Origin: Straminergon stramineum | Taxonomy: Eukaryota > Streptophyta > Bryopsida > Hypnales > Calliergonaceae | Assembly (NCBI GenBank): GCA_963920665.1 | Contig: OY987263.1 | Location: 26,152,547 to 26,216,546, forward strand | DNA: 64,000 nucleotides | Direction: 5' to 3' | Shown here: one piece after another, positions 11,404-23,082 of the stretch | Numbering within the stretch: the first letter of the stretch is position 1 | Layout of the letters: every line of letters begins with the position of its first letter | Translations under genes and position numbers: made by a program | The notes under the pieces: generated by a model | What the model saw: the letters and a program-made list of their open reading frames with translations, nothing else | The model's database searches: none | What the model was told of the DNA's origin: nothing

Positions 11404-12291
11404 CTCCTGCCCCCCCTCACTCATCTGGTAAGTTAAGCTGAAAGCTGTTCCGTATCGCATCATCTCACACAATATACAACTACAGTGCACTGCTGCTCCG
11501 GAGCTACTTCTGATCCTAGTCTGCTGCACAGGACCTCATATTAACCTGTAAAGCACGAAGTCCTCTTTCTTTTGCCAAATAACACTCAGAACAACCATTT
11601 CTATTGCAAAGAGTAAAATTTTTTTGAAAATTGTATTTTTTTTGGACATCTACTTGTGGGATCTTTTTTCTAAATTGTAAAAATTACATTCGAAAATGAA
11701 TTCCAGAAGCTTTATTTTGCTTGCTAGAAAAATCTCAACATTGGGATTAGTGCATTTTAATTCCATCGTAGAGAGTTAGAGGTATTATTAATTTAGATTT
11801 TTCCTTCTATCTTGTACCTACTTCTACTTAATAATTTTTTTAAGAGTGAAAATGAAGTTTCTTTGAAAAACTTTCAGTTAAGAAGGTTCAAAGTCAAATA
11901 ATTTAACCCTGCAATGTGCAAAAAAAAAAATTTCTTCGCTTGAATCACAAATATATCTTACATCTCACCAATCTATGCAGTCAAAATTTCTGAAATTTAT
12001 CTCACACATTGTCATACTAATTAGGTGTACTAAGATCCCACAAGTAGATGTCCAAAAAAAATACAATTTTCAAAAAAATTTTACTCTTTGCAATAGAAAT
12101 GGTTGTTCTGAGTGTTATTTGGCAAAAGAGAGAGGACTTCGTGCTTTACAGGTTAATATGAGGTCCTGTGCAGTAGACTAGGATCAGAAGTAGCTCCGGA
12201 GCAGCAGTGCACTGTAGTTGTATATTGTGTGAGATGATGCGATACGGAACAGCTTTCAGCTTAACTTACCAGATGAGTGAGGGGGGGCAGG
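11404..12291. repeat. Large inverted repeat (about 260 bp arms)
   Basis: About 11,406-11,672 and 12,022-12,291 are close reverse complements, including GCACTGCTGCTCCGGAGCTA and its complement. Further out, 11,019-11,170 is inverted at 12,290-12,450. Copy B has the outer sequence only once, so an inverted duplication occurred in copy A. A transcript through it would form long double-stranded RNA. Confidence 0.75.
11545..12152. mobile_element. TTAA-flanked MITE inside the palindrome
   Basis: TTAA (11,541-11,544) is followed by CCTGTAAAGCACGAAG, and the exact inverse CTTCGTGCTTTACAGG precedes TTAA (12,153-12,156). Element ends and flanks are both inverted, so the boundary is less certain than for other members. 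The interior resembles 59,269-60,227 (CTATTGCAAAGAGTAAAA motif). Confidence 0.55.
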
Positions 12292-12461
12292 AGTACCTAC
12301 TCATCGGTCCGTCATGAGCCTGGTTACCCTGGCTGGTAAATACTGAGAACCCATCTCAAGCGGGATCTCAAGACAACTGACCCGTTAGAAAGTATCAGTC
12401 TTGTTTCCATGGTTTTCCACGAAATTGGCACGGCCCCACCTCGCACTCAGCCTCACTGCAG

Positions 12462-12715
12462 GGCTGGGGTGGATTGACCCCCTCGCTCGTCCCAAGTAAA
12501 AACCCTGAATTTTTTTATTTTTCAGACATGCTAAAATTTGAAAAATTTTGAATTTATATTTGCAATAAGAGGCCCCAAATTAGCTAGGAGAGGTAGAGAA
12601 GATAAATTAATGAAGCACAAAATAGGAGGTCTTTTTTTTACATGCATTCTTGGAATGACTTGGGGGGGGGAGGGGGGGGGACGACTGAGGGGGTCAATCC
12701 ACCCCGGCCCCCTTG
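12462..12715. mobile_element. Second copy of the GGCCGGGG MITE
   Basis: The start GGCTGGGGTGGATTGACCCC and the end GGGGTCAATCCACCCCGGCC match the ends of the element at 11,180. The interior has the same GCAATAAGAGGCCCCAAATTAGC block found at 8.37, 11.28 and 17.18 kb. A G run at 12,661-12,680 is unique to this copy. The target duplication is not clear. Confidence 0.6.
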
Positions 12716-13060
12716 ATCGTTAGATTTCCCTTTCACGTAAGTTGTTGGGTGCCACTTTTTGTGAATACTTGACATTTCTCAATGCTTCATCGCCAAGGTT
12801 TTATACATTTGGGTTGCTCCTTTTGCCTACTTCTCTTCTAACTTTGTACTATTAATGCTAGTTTGCTTTCAATGTGAGTGGGTTGAATTCACCAACTTTT
12901 TTTGTGTGACTTCAAATATCATTGTTTAATAACCATTCAATTGTTGTGTCTTGAATATAGTTTTGTAAATTTACTAAATTTTTTTGACTTTTGTTTCCCA
13001 CATATTTATTTATTTTTTTCTATATTTCATTTGTATGCTAGTTATGTTACATTAGGGGAC

Positions 13061-13380
13061 ATTTGAGGCCTCAAAGAGCCCGTTTCAGGGGTGTTCCTTG
13101 CACTGTTCCCTGTGCTGTCAGAAATTGGGAACCAGCCCATAAATGGGCTTAATTTCCGAATTTAAAAAAAAAAAAATTAAAAAATTTTTCCCCAAAATTT
13201 CTAAAAGGTACTGATAAACTTAAAAATGAATTAAAAAAACATTTTTTTTCAAAAAAAATAATTTTAAAAATATATTATTTTCTGACGTGGCAGTGACTGT
13301 GCCACGTCATACTGCTGCTCTGTCGAGTTCCCACAGCTTGGGAATTGAAGATAACTCGCAGGCTCTTGGAGGCCTCAAAT
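13061..13380. mobile_element. MITE with ATTTGAGGCCTC ends and internal hairpin
   Basis: ATTTGAGGCCTCAAAGAGCC at the left and GGCTCTTGGAGGCCTCAAAT at the right are near-exact inverted repeats. The inside is A/T runs plus a perfect hairpin at about 13,283-13,309 (TGACGTGGCA, five-base loop region, TGCCACGTCA). Length is 320 bp and there is no open frame of note. Confidence 0.65.
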
Positions 13381-13826
13381 TTCATTTAATGTTCATGAAT
13401 TATCCTCAACAATTGACAAATTGTCACAGTTTGTGACTTGCAAGTTTTAGTATCATTGACTTCAATTGGCAATTCTTTAGTTTAGGGTTTGGAGAGCTTG
13501 TAGTTCTTGCACTTGCAATAGTTTCCTAGGAAAAAAAAATTTTGCCCACTTTTGTTTGTCGCAAATTTGCAATGCTTATAATACATTTTGAAGCCAGATA
13601 TTTGCTTCTCAATTCAACATTGTTACCAGATGAATTTGTCCCCCTATTTTCAAATTTTGCCAAAAAATTGGTGCAATAAATAATTCTGAAGCCACCTTGG
13701 CTTTGGGACAAGGAAGATCAGAAAAATCACTGCCCGTGTGCTGCGCAAGCCAAGAATGATACAGAAACCCCACCAAATAAATAAAGGGAGACGTCTTTCC
13801 CCCGAAAAGCTTCGCACACCAAAGAT

Positions 13827-14102
13827 TTGAATCATGCCTCTTTTCTATCCCCGAGGCAACCCAATTCCTTATCCACCATCGCCACTCTAGGTCTCTTGTG
13901 CCGCAATTCGCAAGCAGTGGGAGTTTCCATGAACATGCACAGCGACTTAGCGAGTCGTCGTTCGGGATCAGGTACGTGCGACAGACTGACAGCCGCTGAT
14001 CTTCGGGGAATCTTCGTTGAGTTTTTCTTGAAACACATGAACGATATCTTCATGGAGTTTGGTTCGTTCACCTTGATGAAGAAAATTTCTAGAATAACTT
14101 AA
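13827..14102 (+). other. Short GC-rich frame, weakly like an organellar alanyl-tRNA synthetase N-terminus
   Basis: A frame of 91 codons starts with a Ser/Arg-rich stretch like a transit peptide, then reads DRLTAADLRGIFVEFFLKHM. The pattern T-x-x-LR-x-x-F-x-x-FF-x-x-H resembles the start of class II alanyl-tRNA synthetases, but the diagnostic motif that should follow is absent. It could be a truncated exon or a captured fragment. A competing minus-strand frame covers the same bases. Confidence 0.2.
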
Positions 14103-14221
14103 CTTAGCCTAGAAATAATTGTAATTGGTCATAGTCGCGGACGCCCGCAGACTCTACGATTTTGTGCGCACTGGCTCCAGTAACTCCTCGTTCGCGAAAC
14201 GAACCAAATGGCTGGGGTATT

Positions 14222-14610
14222 ATGGTAGAACCGCCCATTACTAGCCAGAACCCATGGTCAAGACATAGGCAATGGGAAAATCAATAGAGAGAGGACTGAC
14301 AGATAATCATTAAATTTTCAGTTTCCAACCATCGTGTAGCCATTACTGTAATGACAGATACGCTTTGATTTGAGAGCCCAGTTAGTCTCTAGATGAGCAA
14401 TGATGGAAGAATCTATGTATTGGGGATGGGAGCAGGTCAACTTTTGGCTTCTAAAATTCATAACAATTTTATTTTGAAGAAAAAAATTACGAAACTTTGG
14501 CAATGCCCATGATTTCTATCTGTCCACAGGGCTGTAAATTAAAATTGCCTTGAACAGCTCCAGAGCATGCACAGATTCCTTAAGTGGTTGGTCATGGGCG
14601 GTTCTACTAT
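14222..14610. mobile_element. MITE with ATGGTAGAACCGCCCAT ends
   Basis: The left end ATGGTAGAACCGCCCAT and right end ATGGGCGGTTCTACTAT are inverted repeats. The related locus at 239-265 reads gctgggatattactcac without the insert, giving an approximate empty site. No coding sequence lies within the 389 bp. Confidence 0.65.
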
Positions 14611-14621
14611 ACTCACGTTTT

Positions 14622-14693
14622 TTGTTTTGTTTTTTTTGTTTTTTTGTTTTTTGAACAACTGGGGAGACCCCATTGCATTAAAACGGAACGAGT
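14622..14693 (-). mobile_element. LINE 3' tail, strongly truncated
   Basis: The direct repeat TACTCACGTTTT flanks about 72 bp at 14,610-14,621 and 14,694-14,705. On the minus strand the insert reads TTTTAATGCAATGGGGTCTC, CCCAGTTGTTC and then an A-rich tail. This small hairpin followed by poly-A is typical of plant L1-type LINE 3' ends. Confidence 0.7.
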
Positions 14694-14830
14694 TACTCAC
14701 GTTTTCAGGAGTCAGTTTCGATGAACGTGCACTCTGTGCAATAATAGTAATTATTAGGAATAGGAACCATTAGTTACTCAAGGAGAGGCAGGACTATGGT
14801 CAATGGACCCAGTCGTCATTGGGTCAAGCT

Positions 14831-15160
14831 TAAGGTAGGAGGTTCATAAAGCGCCCATCTAAGAGCTGAAACTGAATTTTGGGGAGGTGAAACTTATTGA
14901 AATATTTTTCAGTAAATTTTTCTTGAAAGGCAAGAGGAATTGACATCTAATCCAAGTCGTTTCATATTTTTTGGAGTTTTGTAGAATTAGTTATGAATTT
15001 TTGAAGTCGAAATGGCAAAGGGCTCTAAAACCGCACACCTCCTCAAATGTACACTGTTGGTACATCCCTGTAAAGATGAAAAAACCCCATGTACACACAG
15101 TGTACATTTGAGGAGGTGTGCGGTTTTAAAGCCTGTGCGGATTTTGAGCCTCCTACCTTA
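14831..15160. mobile_element. MITE with TAAGGTAGGAGG ends
   Basis: TAAGGTAGGAGGTTCA at the left and TGAGCCTCCTACCTTA at the right are inverted repeats. A TTA is present at both borders and may be the target duplication, which would fit the PIF/Harbinger group. The inside holds a perfect hairpin, listed next. Confidence 0.6.
15026..15128. repeat. Perfect 32 bp-arm hairpin
   Basis: Positions 15,026-15,057 and 15,097-15,128 are exact reverse complements without a single mismatch, around a 39-base loop. The stem starts TAAAACCGCACACCTCC. Weak pairing continues outside (GGCTC/T). A transcript would form an inverted-repeat precursor of the type that gives rise to small RNAs. Confidence 0.85.
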
Positions 15161-15865
15161 TAAGGTAAAACAGCCCATTACAAAGCAAATGGGGGGTTGG
15201 CCCTCTTGTCATTTCTGAAATTTTCTACTTTTTTTTTTCAAAGAAAGTCAAGTGATAGAAATGGCAAGAGCAATTGAAACTATATTTTTTTTGACAAAGT
15301 GAGAATTTGTTATGAATTTTTGAAGTGTTCAACCTATCACAGCCTATAGACTATCCCCAAAACCAACAGAAACTGATCTTTAACACTCATCTCACTCACC
15401 TATTGCGGTCATAATATTTTCTAACATAGAAGACCTAAAAAAGCACTACCTACAATGAACTAACACTAAAAAATTGAAAGTTCCTATTGCGGTCACTAAT
15501 TACTACATTCCAGTTAGCTAAGACATTGAATTTGGCCCAAATCTCAAAAACTAAAAGAAAACTTTAATGGACTCATTCATAGGAGTCCAAAATGGGTAAA
15601 AGGTCCGTAATGGGTTGTTTACCTTAACAGTAGTTGTACATAACATTGCTAACCAGCTAACTCCTCACGCTACAAGTGGAGGTATAATGATCCTCTTGAT
15701 GCTTGCAAGGGAATTTAGTTATAATGCCAAGCATGACACTGGCTCTCTCAAGGTAACTTTTGGTTGGGCTGACGAATGTGTTTGCAAATTGGAGGTGAGC
15801 TGGCCCATTGCCGGGCACTCAAGTCTATAGACCTAACAATGTAGGTGGGCTATTACAATAGGTTT
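15161..15865. other. No recognisable gene
   Basis: AT-rich sequence with short frames only. A 71-codon plus-strand frame at 15,615-15,830 has no domain I can name. Confidence 0.5.
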
Positions 15866-15869
15866 CCAT

Positions 15870-17033
15870 GTTGAGGGCTCCCTCTTTCTGGGGGTGCAAA
15901 AGGGCTGTCGCGCCCCTTAGTGGCACTTACCACCTTAAGCTCACTTTCCAAACACTTAACACCTCAATGCCACCAAGGTTCACGCTCTCCTAACACTGCA
16001 CATGCCATGCACCCACAATGTTAGGTTCCAACTCAAGTCACGGGGTTCCCCATTCCTTCGTGACTCCCAATCCTTTCCTTCCAATACTTAACTCCCACAA
16101 GACACCGGGCATGTCATTTGATGACATGGGGCGGAACTTCCATTGATGTCCAAGCACTCGGTGAGGCACTACTCCCACCGGTGCTAACCGCCCTTGAATG
16201 GGACCCAACTCCCCACTAGGCCCAACTCAACTCATTTCGGGACTCACTAATCGGGACTTACCAAATGGGACTCACACCATGGCCTAGTGTGGAGTGGGAC
16301 ACCATCCAACCGGTATCAAGGAGTGCACAAGCACTCCATGGTAACACACAAGTGGTGGTGAGGCTCCAACACTAACCTCACCATCCGGGGCCACTTAGGC
16401 TCACCATGGCACCATCCGGGAGTGAGGAGGGAGACCACCTCTCCTCATAGTACTCTCTGCGGGATTCGGCAGCCCTCCCCATACTAGAGGTCACCGGGAA
16501 CCCCCAAGATGCACCCCATCTTGGAAGACCACCCATTTCTCCCGATTCGCGCTAGTTTGGGACTCCCGAACTTCCACCCGGCATAACTTTGCGGTCCGGG
16601 ATCCAAATCGCACATGCGACCCCATTTTCGACATCTACGCAACGCATAGATGACGATGAACTACTCACTTGCTCCATTCGGACCAGTACTCGCAAAGATA
16701 TCGCCCTCCAAAGATTCGGGACACTCCTGGTGCGACCAGGGCGCTCCCAGCGCGACCGGGACACCCCCAACTTTGAACGCCCATAACTTTTGACTCGCAA
16801 GTCCAAATCACGCGTTCTTTGGACGGCTAGAAGCGTCTTCTCAAGACCTTTCCAAGCATGTATCACACGCCCCCAAATTCGTCCGGATCGGAGCGCTACA
16901 TCGCTTTGATCGCTCGGGACTCCTAGTCCCCCTCACCTCATCTCTTGCAAGGCTTGGGGAGTCACCCCCAATGTCCCCCTTGCTCACCAAGGTGGCACGG
17001 GCACGCCTTGTGATGAGGGTCGTGACACTCACC
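15870..17033 (-). mobile_element. LTR-like GC-rich insertion
   Basis: A GC-rich block interrupts a repeat that is continuous at 8,230-8,380. It resembles a retrotransposon LTR on the minus strand: it would begin TGTCACGACCCTCATCAC at 17,031, and it contains phrases such as AAAAGTTATGGGCG. The other boundary and the target duplication were not found, and no gag or pol sequence is present. A solo LTR is my best guess. The 104-codon minus-strand frame here (16,866-16,552) looks incidental. Confidence 0.35.
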
Positions 17034-17212
17034 CCCAAGTGTTGGTGAACAATGTTATGTATGACGACTCTTGTGCGGAGGCGGTTTTTCCCCCATCTTT
17101 TTCCCCAAGAGAAAACATAGGAACCTTTTATTTGCTACACAACTTTATTTTTGTAAATTTTGAGTTCATATTTGCAATGAGAGACCACAAATTTGCCAAG
17201 CGAGGTTTTTAA

Positions 17213-18171
17213 TCCCTCACTGCCCAAGGCCTAAATAGGTTCAAAAACAACATTGCTTTTGAAGTGTTATAGATATAATTTTCATTGAGTTATGGAGATC
17301 TCAACCATACAATCTTGTAGTGCACTTGTTGTAGATGATGTGCATCAAATTTTGTGTCATTTGACCACATAGATTGCAAGATTTTAATGTTTTAGTGTTG
17401 AAAAAGGATGCTGAAATTTTCCTAAAAATACATTTGGAGGTGAAATTTGGATTCTAAATCTACTCGCATGAAGAAACTTTAAACTATAAAGTGATTCAAA
17501 ATCAGCATAAAAACACATTGATGAAAAAAAATATCCTTCAATTGACTCATTGTGTTTGCAAAATGGCTTTGATATGTCAAAAAATAGCAAGAAAAGTTGC
17601 AAAAAATACATCAACAATTGAACCTCCTTCTACTAAAATACTTCTCAGTCACTCATAACTTCTTAGATTGATATGAAATTTTATACACACAAATTAGACT
17701 CTTATGCAAAACTTTTCCAAAAAAATTATTGGAAACGCATATTGTATGAAGAAGAAATAAGCTACCAAAGTTCATTGTAATCCAAAAATGTTGGGATTTT
17801 GAACTCCGAATTGCTCCTACACATTTAAAACAATCTGGATTGAAATGAAAATTCTACCACAATAACTAGACTTCAAGGGAAACATAACCCAAATTTTTTT
17901 ATTGAAAAGAAACTTTGGATGAAGGAGATACAAGCCCTTGAAGTTGCAACCATCAAATGCAGTTTGGTGAACTCCAATTGAACTTGTGAATTTTGATTGG
18001 CTTCCAAAAATTCAATAAATCTTGGATTGATTTGAAAATTTTACCACAAAAACTAGGAAAGAGGGTGCAAATTTTTCAACAAGTTTTATTGAATTCGGAC
18101 ATCGGATGCAAAAGTTACAACACTTTGAATTTGACCTAAGGACACTTTTGGTCCCCTTGGGTGGCGAGGAG
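17213..18171. mobile_element. TTAA-flanked MITE, 959 bp, with empty site
   Basis: TTAA at 17,209-17,212 is followed by TCCCTCACTGCCCAAGG, and CCTTGGGTGGCGAGGAG precedes TTAA at 18,172-18,175. The flanking repeat continues TAATTAAATAATTACGG. The related uninterrupted sequence at 8,391-8,430 (agagatgTTAAcaattaaattattatggg) has a single TTAA. No coding potential is evident inside. Confidence 0.7.
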
Positions 18172-18282
18172 TTAATAATTAAATAATTACGGCACAAAAT
18201 AGGGGTCTTTTTTTTACATTCACCCTGCAAAAGGCTTGTCATACAACTGTACGCTCAACCTCGTCGTGGGGGGAGGTACCAA

Positions 18283-18790
18283 ATAACCCATGTTTGTCAT
18301 GAAGACGCCAAATTTCCGAATTTGTCAAATCATCAAATTGCGGCTTCGGGTCTGCTTCATCAAAAATAACGAAAAGAGTCATTCAATCTTCGAAAGAGTT
18401 AGCTTACAGTATGGCCGTTCCTCAAAGACTGGGGATTATGTTGTCTGAACCATACACTGGTTGGCCACTGGGCAATTAGGCTAAGCCAGTGTGAGCAGTG
18501 GATGAATGGAAGCATTTACTTCAGTTGCTACCACAAGTGCCCCTTCAATTTCTACCAGGAGGGGGAGGAAGTGTCTTAAAGTCAACCTCATGTGCCAATT
18601 ACGAAACAATGCTCAGTACATTGGAAAAAAAGGGCCACCTGTCACGTTCGCTCCATGGTCAGTCGTTATTGTTATTGGACAAAAAATAAGATGCAATTTT
18701 TCTAATCTATTCAAACAAAAAACTAATGCCCCCTAGCCACTCTAAACTGCTGGGAAAACAATGCTCGCAATCCTGTTTGTAGCTGAAGAC
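18283..18790. repeat. Repeat paralogous to 1,273-2,140
   Basis: This is the shorter of the two copies. It holds the MDEWK...VPLQFLPGG frame and the CAGTCGTTATTGTTATTGGA block. It lacks the extra 350 bases of the first copy. Confidence 0.65.
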
Positions 18791-18799
18791 ATAATCATG

Positions 18800-20270
18800 G
18801 GAATAAGGTAGCCGACCCATTTCCAACTACTTAAGGAATTGGGCATAGCTACTGGCTGCATTTGGCGAGGGAAAAAATTTCCCCATGCGGGGAAATAGAT
18901 TTCAGACAGATTTGAAAAAAAAATTACATTTTTTTCGTCAAAAATGAAATTACTATGAATATTTTTCTTGAAGATTCTATAAAACCTATTCTTGTCATAT
19001 AGGTCAATCTATTTCCAATCATAGGCTTGTTACAAAATTGATGAGAGTAGCATTCTATGTACATACTATGATCAATCGAGGCTTTCAATGTACACTTCTT
19101 GAACATTTATGTTGCTCCAGCTAATATGTGTTAGTTGTGAGGAAAAATGTAAACCACAACTATTTGGAAAAAATCAGCCTAAGGTGAAAACACCTAAAAA
19201 CGTCAGAATAAGCAAATCAACTTAGTTGCACACTGTCTGCAGTGGGGGGAAAATTTTCCTCGTATTAGCAAATGAAAATCATGAATTTACCAAAAACAAA
19301 ATGTTTTTTTGGACCACCCATGTGATCACCATAATTTTTTGAAGTCGAAAATCTGTAGACCACTGGAATCCACCTTAGAGTTGTGCAGTGACGACCTCGA
19401 GAAGTGCATGTCATTCCCTGTCAGAAGCCAAAAAAGGACACGTTGTGGCCCCTAAACTGTGCTAAATTTGATGACAATTCATCTTGATGTCAGGCTAAAG
19501 CAGCTTTAAAGTAAGCAAAGGTCGAAAATGTTGTCTTCATAATGAGTGAGTATTGTGTGGCCAGCCTGTCTCAATTTGAATGTATTTCGCGCCCTCGCAA
19601 GGCTGAGTTAGTACCCTTGTGTCCTTTTGTAAACATGCTCAACGTCTCTCACTCCCGCCCGTTGGCTCATCGTTGTGTCCAGACCATTATGAAGCTATTC
19701 CTCCCCTTGAATCATTTCTTCTACGCGTAAGCTTAACTTACCTTATCAACGGTGATTACTTAGGGTTTTGATGTTGGTTATTGTAGCATGTCCGTGAACC
19801 TCAATGTTGCTTTGCTGCTTTAAAGGTGTCTTTTCTAGGGTTCAGCCTCTATAATTCTAGTGATTTTGGACTGATTCCTTGGTGAGTAATCAAGGACTAA
19901 TTTGATCGTTAATTTAGAGATCAGTATTACATAATTGATTAGTAATAAAATGTGAAGTAATTGGAAGGTCTTACACTGGATGAAGCAACTAGGGATTCGA
20001 GTTTGCAAATTGGGGATCTAAGTTTGCAAACTGGGGCTGGTAATGCAAAGAAGCCTCATTGGTCGAGCTAGGGTTTTGTTCGAGTGGAGGGTTGGTAAGG
20101 GAGTGGTTGTTGTGCATTAGTTTCTAATTTTTGCAATTGAAGCTTAGGGTGGATTCCACCTCAATGGGATATGAAAGTTATATTCCAAGAATGTATGTAG
20201 GTTATGTAGGATTATGGAGAAGTATCTTCAGCTTTTGACTCGTAAGCAAAATCAAGTAGGTAGTTGATTT
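18800..20270. other. No recognisable gene
   Basis: Mixed AT-rich sequence. A 62-codon frame at 19,542-19,730 and repeated short blocks are visible, but nothing that I can assign. Confidence 0.5.
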
Positions 20271-21400
20271 TTGGACACTATTTGTCGTTCTTGCTCGCAC
20301 ACAGTTTCTAGTCGTGATTCAAGCTGCTATGTAGGTCAATCGGATATTGATTCTTTGGTAAAGGAAGTAGATAGCCTTCTCATTGTCGGTGATTTGGATC
20401 ATTGCGGCAATATTGCACATTTTAAAAAATTGCTCGTAATCCATAATTTGTACAGTTGGATTGTTAGTATTGCCTATTTGCCGCTTTGAACAAGTCTCAG
20501 AAGATGCGTGAGCTTGTGCAGCTTTTCTGCTATACCAATCGACTGGATCTTGTCAAATTGAGATTTATAAATTTGTCTGTAGGAATTGAGAAAATCATGT
20601 CAACATGTATCCATGAAACTTCTATGAAAGCTTTCAAAATGGAATTACATGTTCATGAATTGATGTGATGCTAGTGATTGTTTCCAGCGCTGCAGAATGT
20701 AGCTGCAAAAGTTGAGCGAGTACTCATAGAAATTAAGGCTGACATCAAAGCAGACTTTGGTCAACCTCCTTCTCCGGATGACATCGCCTAATGAAATGGG
20801 AGACATAATCACGGTGAGCATGTTTAACTCGCTAATTTCTACATTGATAATTTTACATACCTAAATCGTCTCTTTTAAATGCCAATTAGTCGTATGACAA
20901 ATTGCCGAGTCAGGACACGTTCCAATGATTTCTTCATCAGTGCTTGAAAGGTGCCTCACGTAGTTGTTCATGTCCATGTTCATTTATAATTCAGTTCGTT
21001 CGAGCATTCTTAATGAAGGTCTTGAGGTTTAAGATGAGGTTTTTGCTCGAATGTTTCAATGGTATATCAATTTAGATCGTGCATTCTCACTAGTAGGTAC
21101 ACCTAGGTTTCCGCAATTTGTGTTTGCTGCTGAGTTTGTCATTAATGGATCTACCATTCATTGAATATCGAACCAATATTGCAACAGTCACGCCTTTACT
21201 TAGAGACAAGTGCTAGTGTAGTGGATCGCAAGAAGTTTCAGTTTCTTGTATCCATTGCAGTGGCCAAAGGCACCTTGTGAATCATCAATCCTGAGACTTT
21301 ATTTAAAACGATGAAGTTATGAATCTGCATAATTTACTGTGATTAAAGTCCTGGACAAACGCTATTGGTAGCTTGTCTTATTGATCTTTGCTCATGGATT
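20271..21400 (+). pseudogene. Possible exon remnants of an unidentified gene
   Basis: Three stretches look protein-like with splice-like borders. They are about 20,271-20,489 (VGQSDIDSLVKEVDSLLIVG), 20,690-20,790 after a CTGCAG acceptor (VERVLIEIKADIKADFGQPP), and about 21,170-21,280 (LQQSRLYLETSASVVDRKKF). Stops and frame breaks separate them. They precede the DnaJ pseudogene on the same strand but do not match its expected N-terminal TPR repeats. I cannot name the family. Confidence 0.3.
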
Positions 21401-22467
21401 TTCTCTATGTAGGCATGACTTTTGAGAGCTAAATTGGCTTTACAGAAGAAAGAATATAGTGATGCAGTTTCTGAGGCTGGTCGTGTGCTGAAACTGGATG
21501 AGAGTGACTTGGATGCTTTACTTGTTCGTCGGAATGCATATCTCTATCTTATTGATCATGAAGTCATCCTCAGGTGCTATCCCGTCCTCTATATTTCTCG
21601 AATCTTTTATAAGTTAGTAAATTGTAGTTCAGCAGAGGTGAGAATATTTTTCTTTACAGGTTCTTTTGCTGTCAATGACCCTGGAAGGCTTGGATCTTTG
21701 TGCAGGCATTACCATTCAGGGCTCCAATTGGACCCCGAACACGGAGAGCTCAAGAAGTAGTATCTTAAATTGAAAATGTTGCTAAGAAAGACCAAGGCCG
21801 TATGTCAAATTTCCCTCACTTTGCAGGATCATATTTAGTTGATCTCCGCTCTGTTTCCATCTGTTCCTTATTGCAATTCTTCTCCTGACTCCTGTGGAGC
21901 TTAGGGGATTAATACTCCTATGGAGCTTGACACGTTCCGATGATTTCTTCATCAGTGCTCGGAAGCTGCCTCACGTAGTTGTTCTGATGAGATCTTTCAG
22001 TTCATGGAGTTTCAGAGAAGCCCTCATAACTAATCGAATAGTTGTGATACTTGTAGGCTGATGACACATTGGAAAAGAGAAAGTTCCGCACTACAGTCAA
22101 AGCTTACCTTGCAGCTCTGGATGTTATCCCAGACCATGATCTTCACAACATCAAGTTGAATATGGGTCTTTGCAAGGCACTTGTGCAACTTGGACGCGGG
22201 AAGGATGCTTTGACGCATTGTTCTCTTGTTCTTGAAATGGATGATTCTTCTCTCGAGGCATTAAAGCAGGTGCTGACTCTACATACACCAACTTTTTGTA
22301 CGACATATAGATGTTCAATGTCCTCTTTGTCAACGATACGATCATTGTGCTCTTTGAAACAAATATGATATGTTCATGGCTCATGATGGAGTCATAATCT
22401 ATAGAATCAACTCTGTTTAAGCTATGCAAGAAGAATTTTCCCTGCATTCCTCTCTATGTTGTACTGG

Positions 22468-22550
22468 CAACGATGCTAGCATGCGAGCTTGGAGCAAGGA
22501 GCCTGTGAGCTGCGAGCGTGGAGCTTGTGAGCATGGAGCCCTGAAAAACT
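22468..22550 (+). repeat. Left terminal inverted repeat of the giant MULE
   Basis: It begins CAACGATGCTAGCATG, then has short repeats of the form GGAGC(C/T)TGTGAGC (22,490-22,540). It ends in an A-rich stretch (GAAAAACTTTTCTAGCC) that has a counterpart at the other end (GGGAAAAAATTTCCAAG on the complementary strand). Confidence 0.75.
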
Positions 22551-23082
22551 TTTCTAGCCAAAAAATCCCAAAATATAATTTTTTGCCTATTTATAGTAAA
22601 TTTTGTGACCTATAACCGTTTATCCTATAACCGTGGATTGTGATATGAGGCATTTTCCATTGTCTTGAACTTCTTAATTACTATGTAAAAAGACCTTCAA
22701 ACCTTGTTGAAAAGTTTGAGCACTTGATTCAATGACTAGAACAAAAAAATATGGCAAACGTTGTGATTATGCTACACAAATGTCATTTGGGAGTTACTCT
22801 ATTGCGATGTTTTGACTAGCTACATTGAATACATAGAATAAAGACTTATGTATATCCCATTACGGTTATGATTTCCAACATGCGCTAGTATGAGTGGACA
22901 TGTATGAGATGAGTTGCCAACCTAAAGGTTAGGGTGAGATGATGCCCATAAGCCATTGGGGATTTGTAATAGGCATTTCAGCCTAATCTTGAGGTGTTCT
23001 ACTATATGTAATTTTCAAATCTAAAATTGATTTTTCTTCATGGTTGTAAGGATTGCCAAATGTTGGCATCTTCAAACAAATA

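Larger units (their letters stand above)
2157..12291 (+). repeat. Segmental duplication copy A
   Basis: The segment starting at CAATAATGAAAGTTAG is collinear, in the same orientation, with 46,281-60,200. Similarity is high by eye over 2.16-6.3 kb, nearly perfect over 6.35-7.25 kb, and more patchy after that because of independent insertions. No intact gene lies in the duplicated DNA. Stretches not covered by the insertions listed separately (about 3,060-4,555 and 5,300-6,500) are AT-rich with no recognised feature. The duplication gives empty sites for several transposons. Confidence 0.85.

Noticed and set aside
16552..16866. A 104-codon Arg/Ser-rich gene
   Set aside because: It lies in an LTR-like GC-rich block with frames on both strands and no start or domain evidence.
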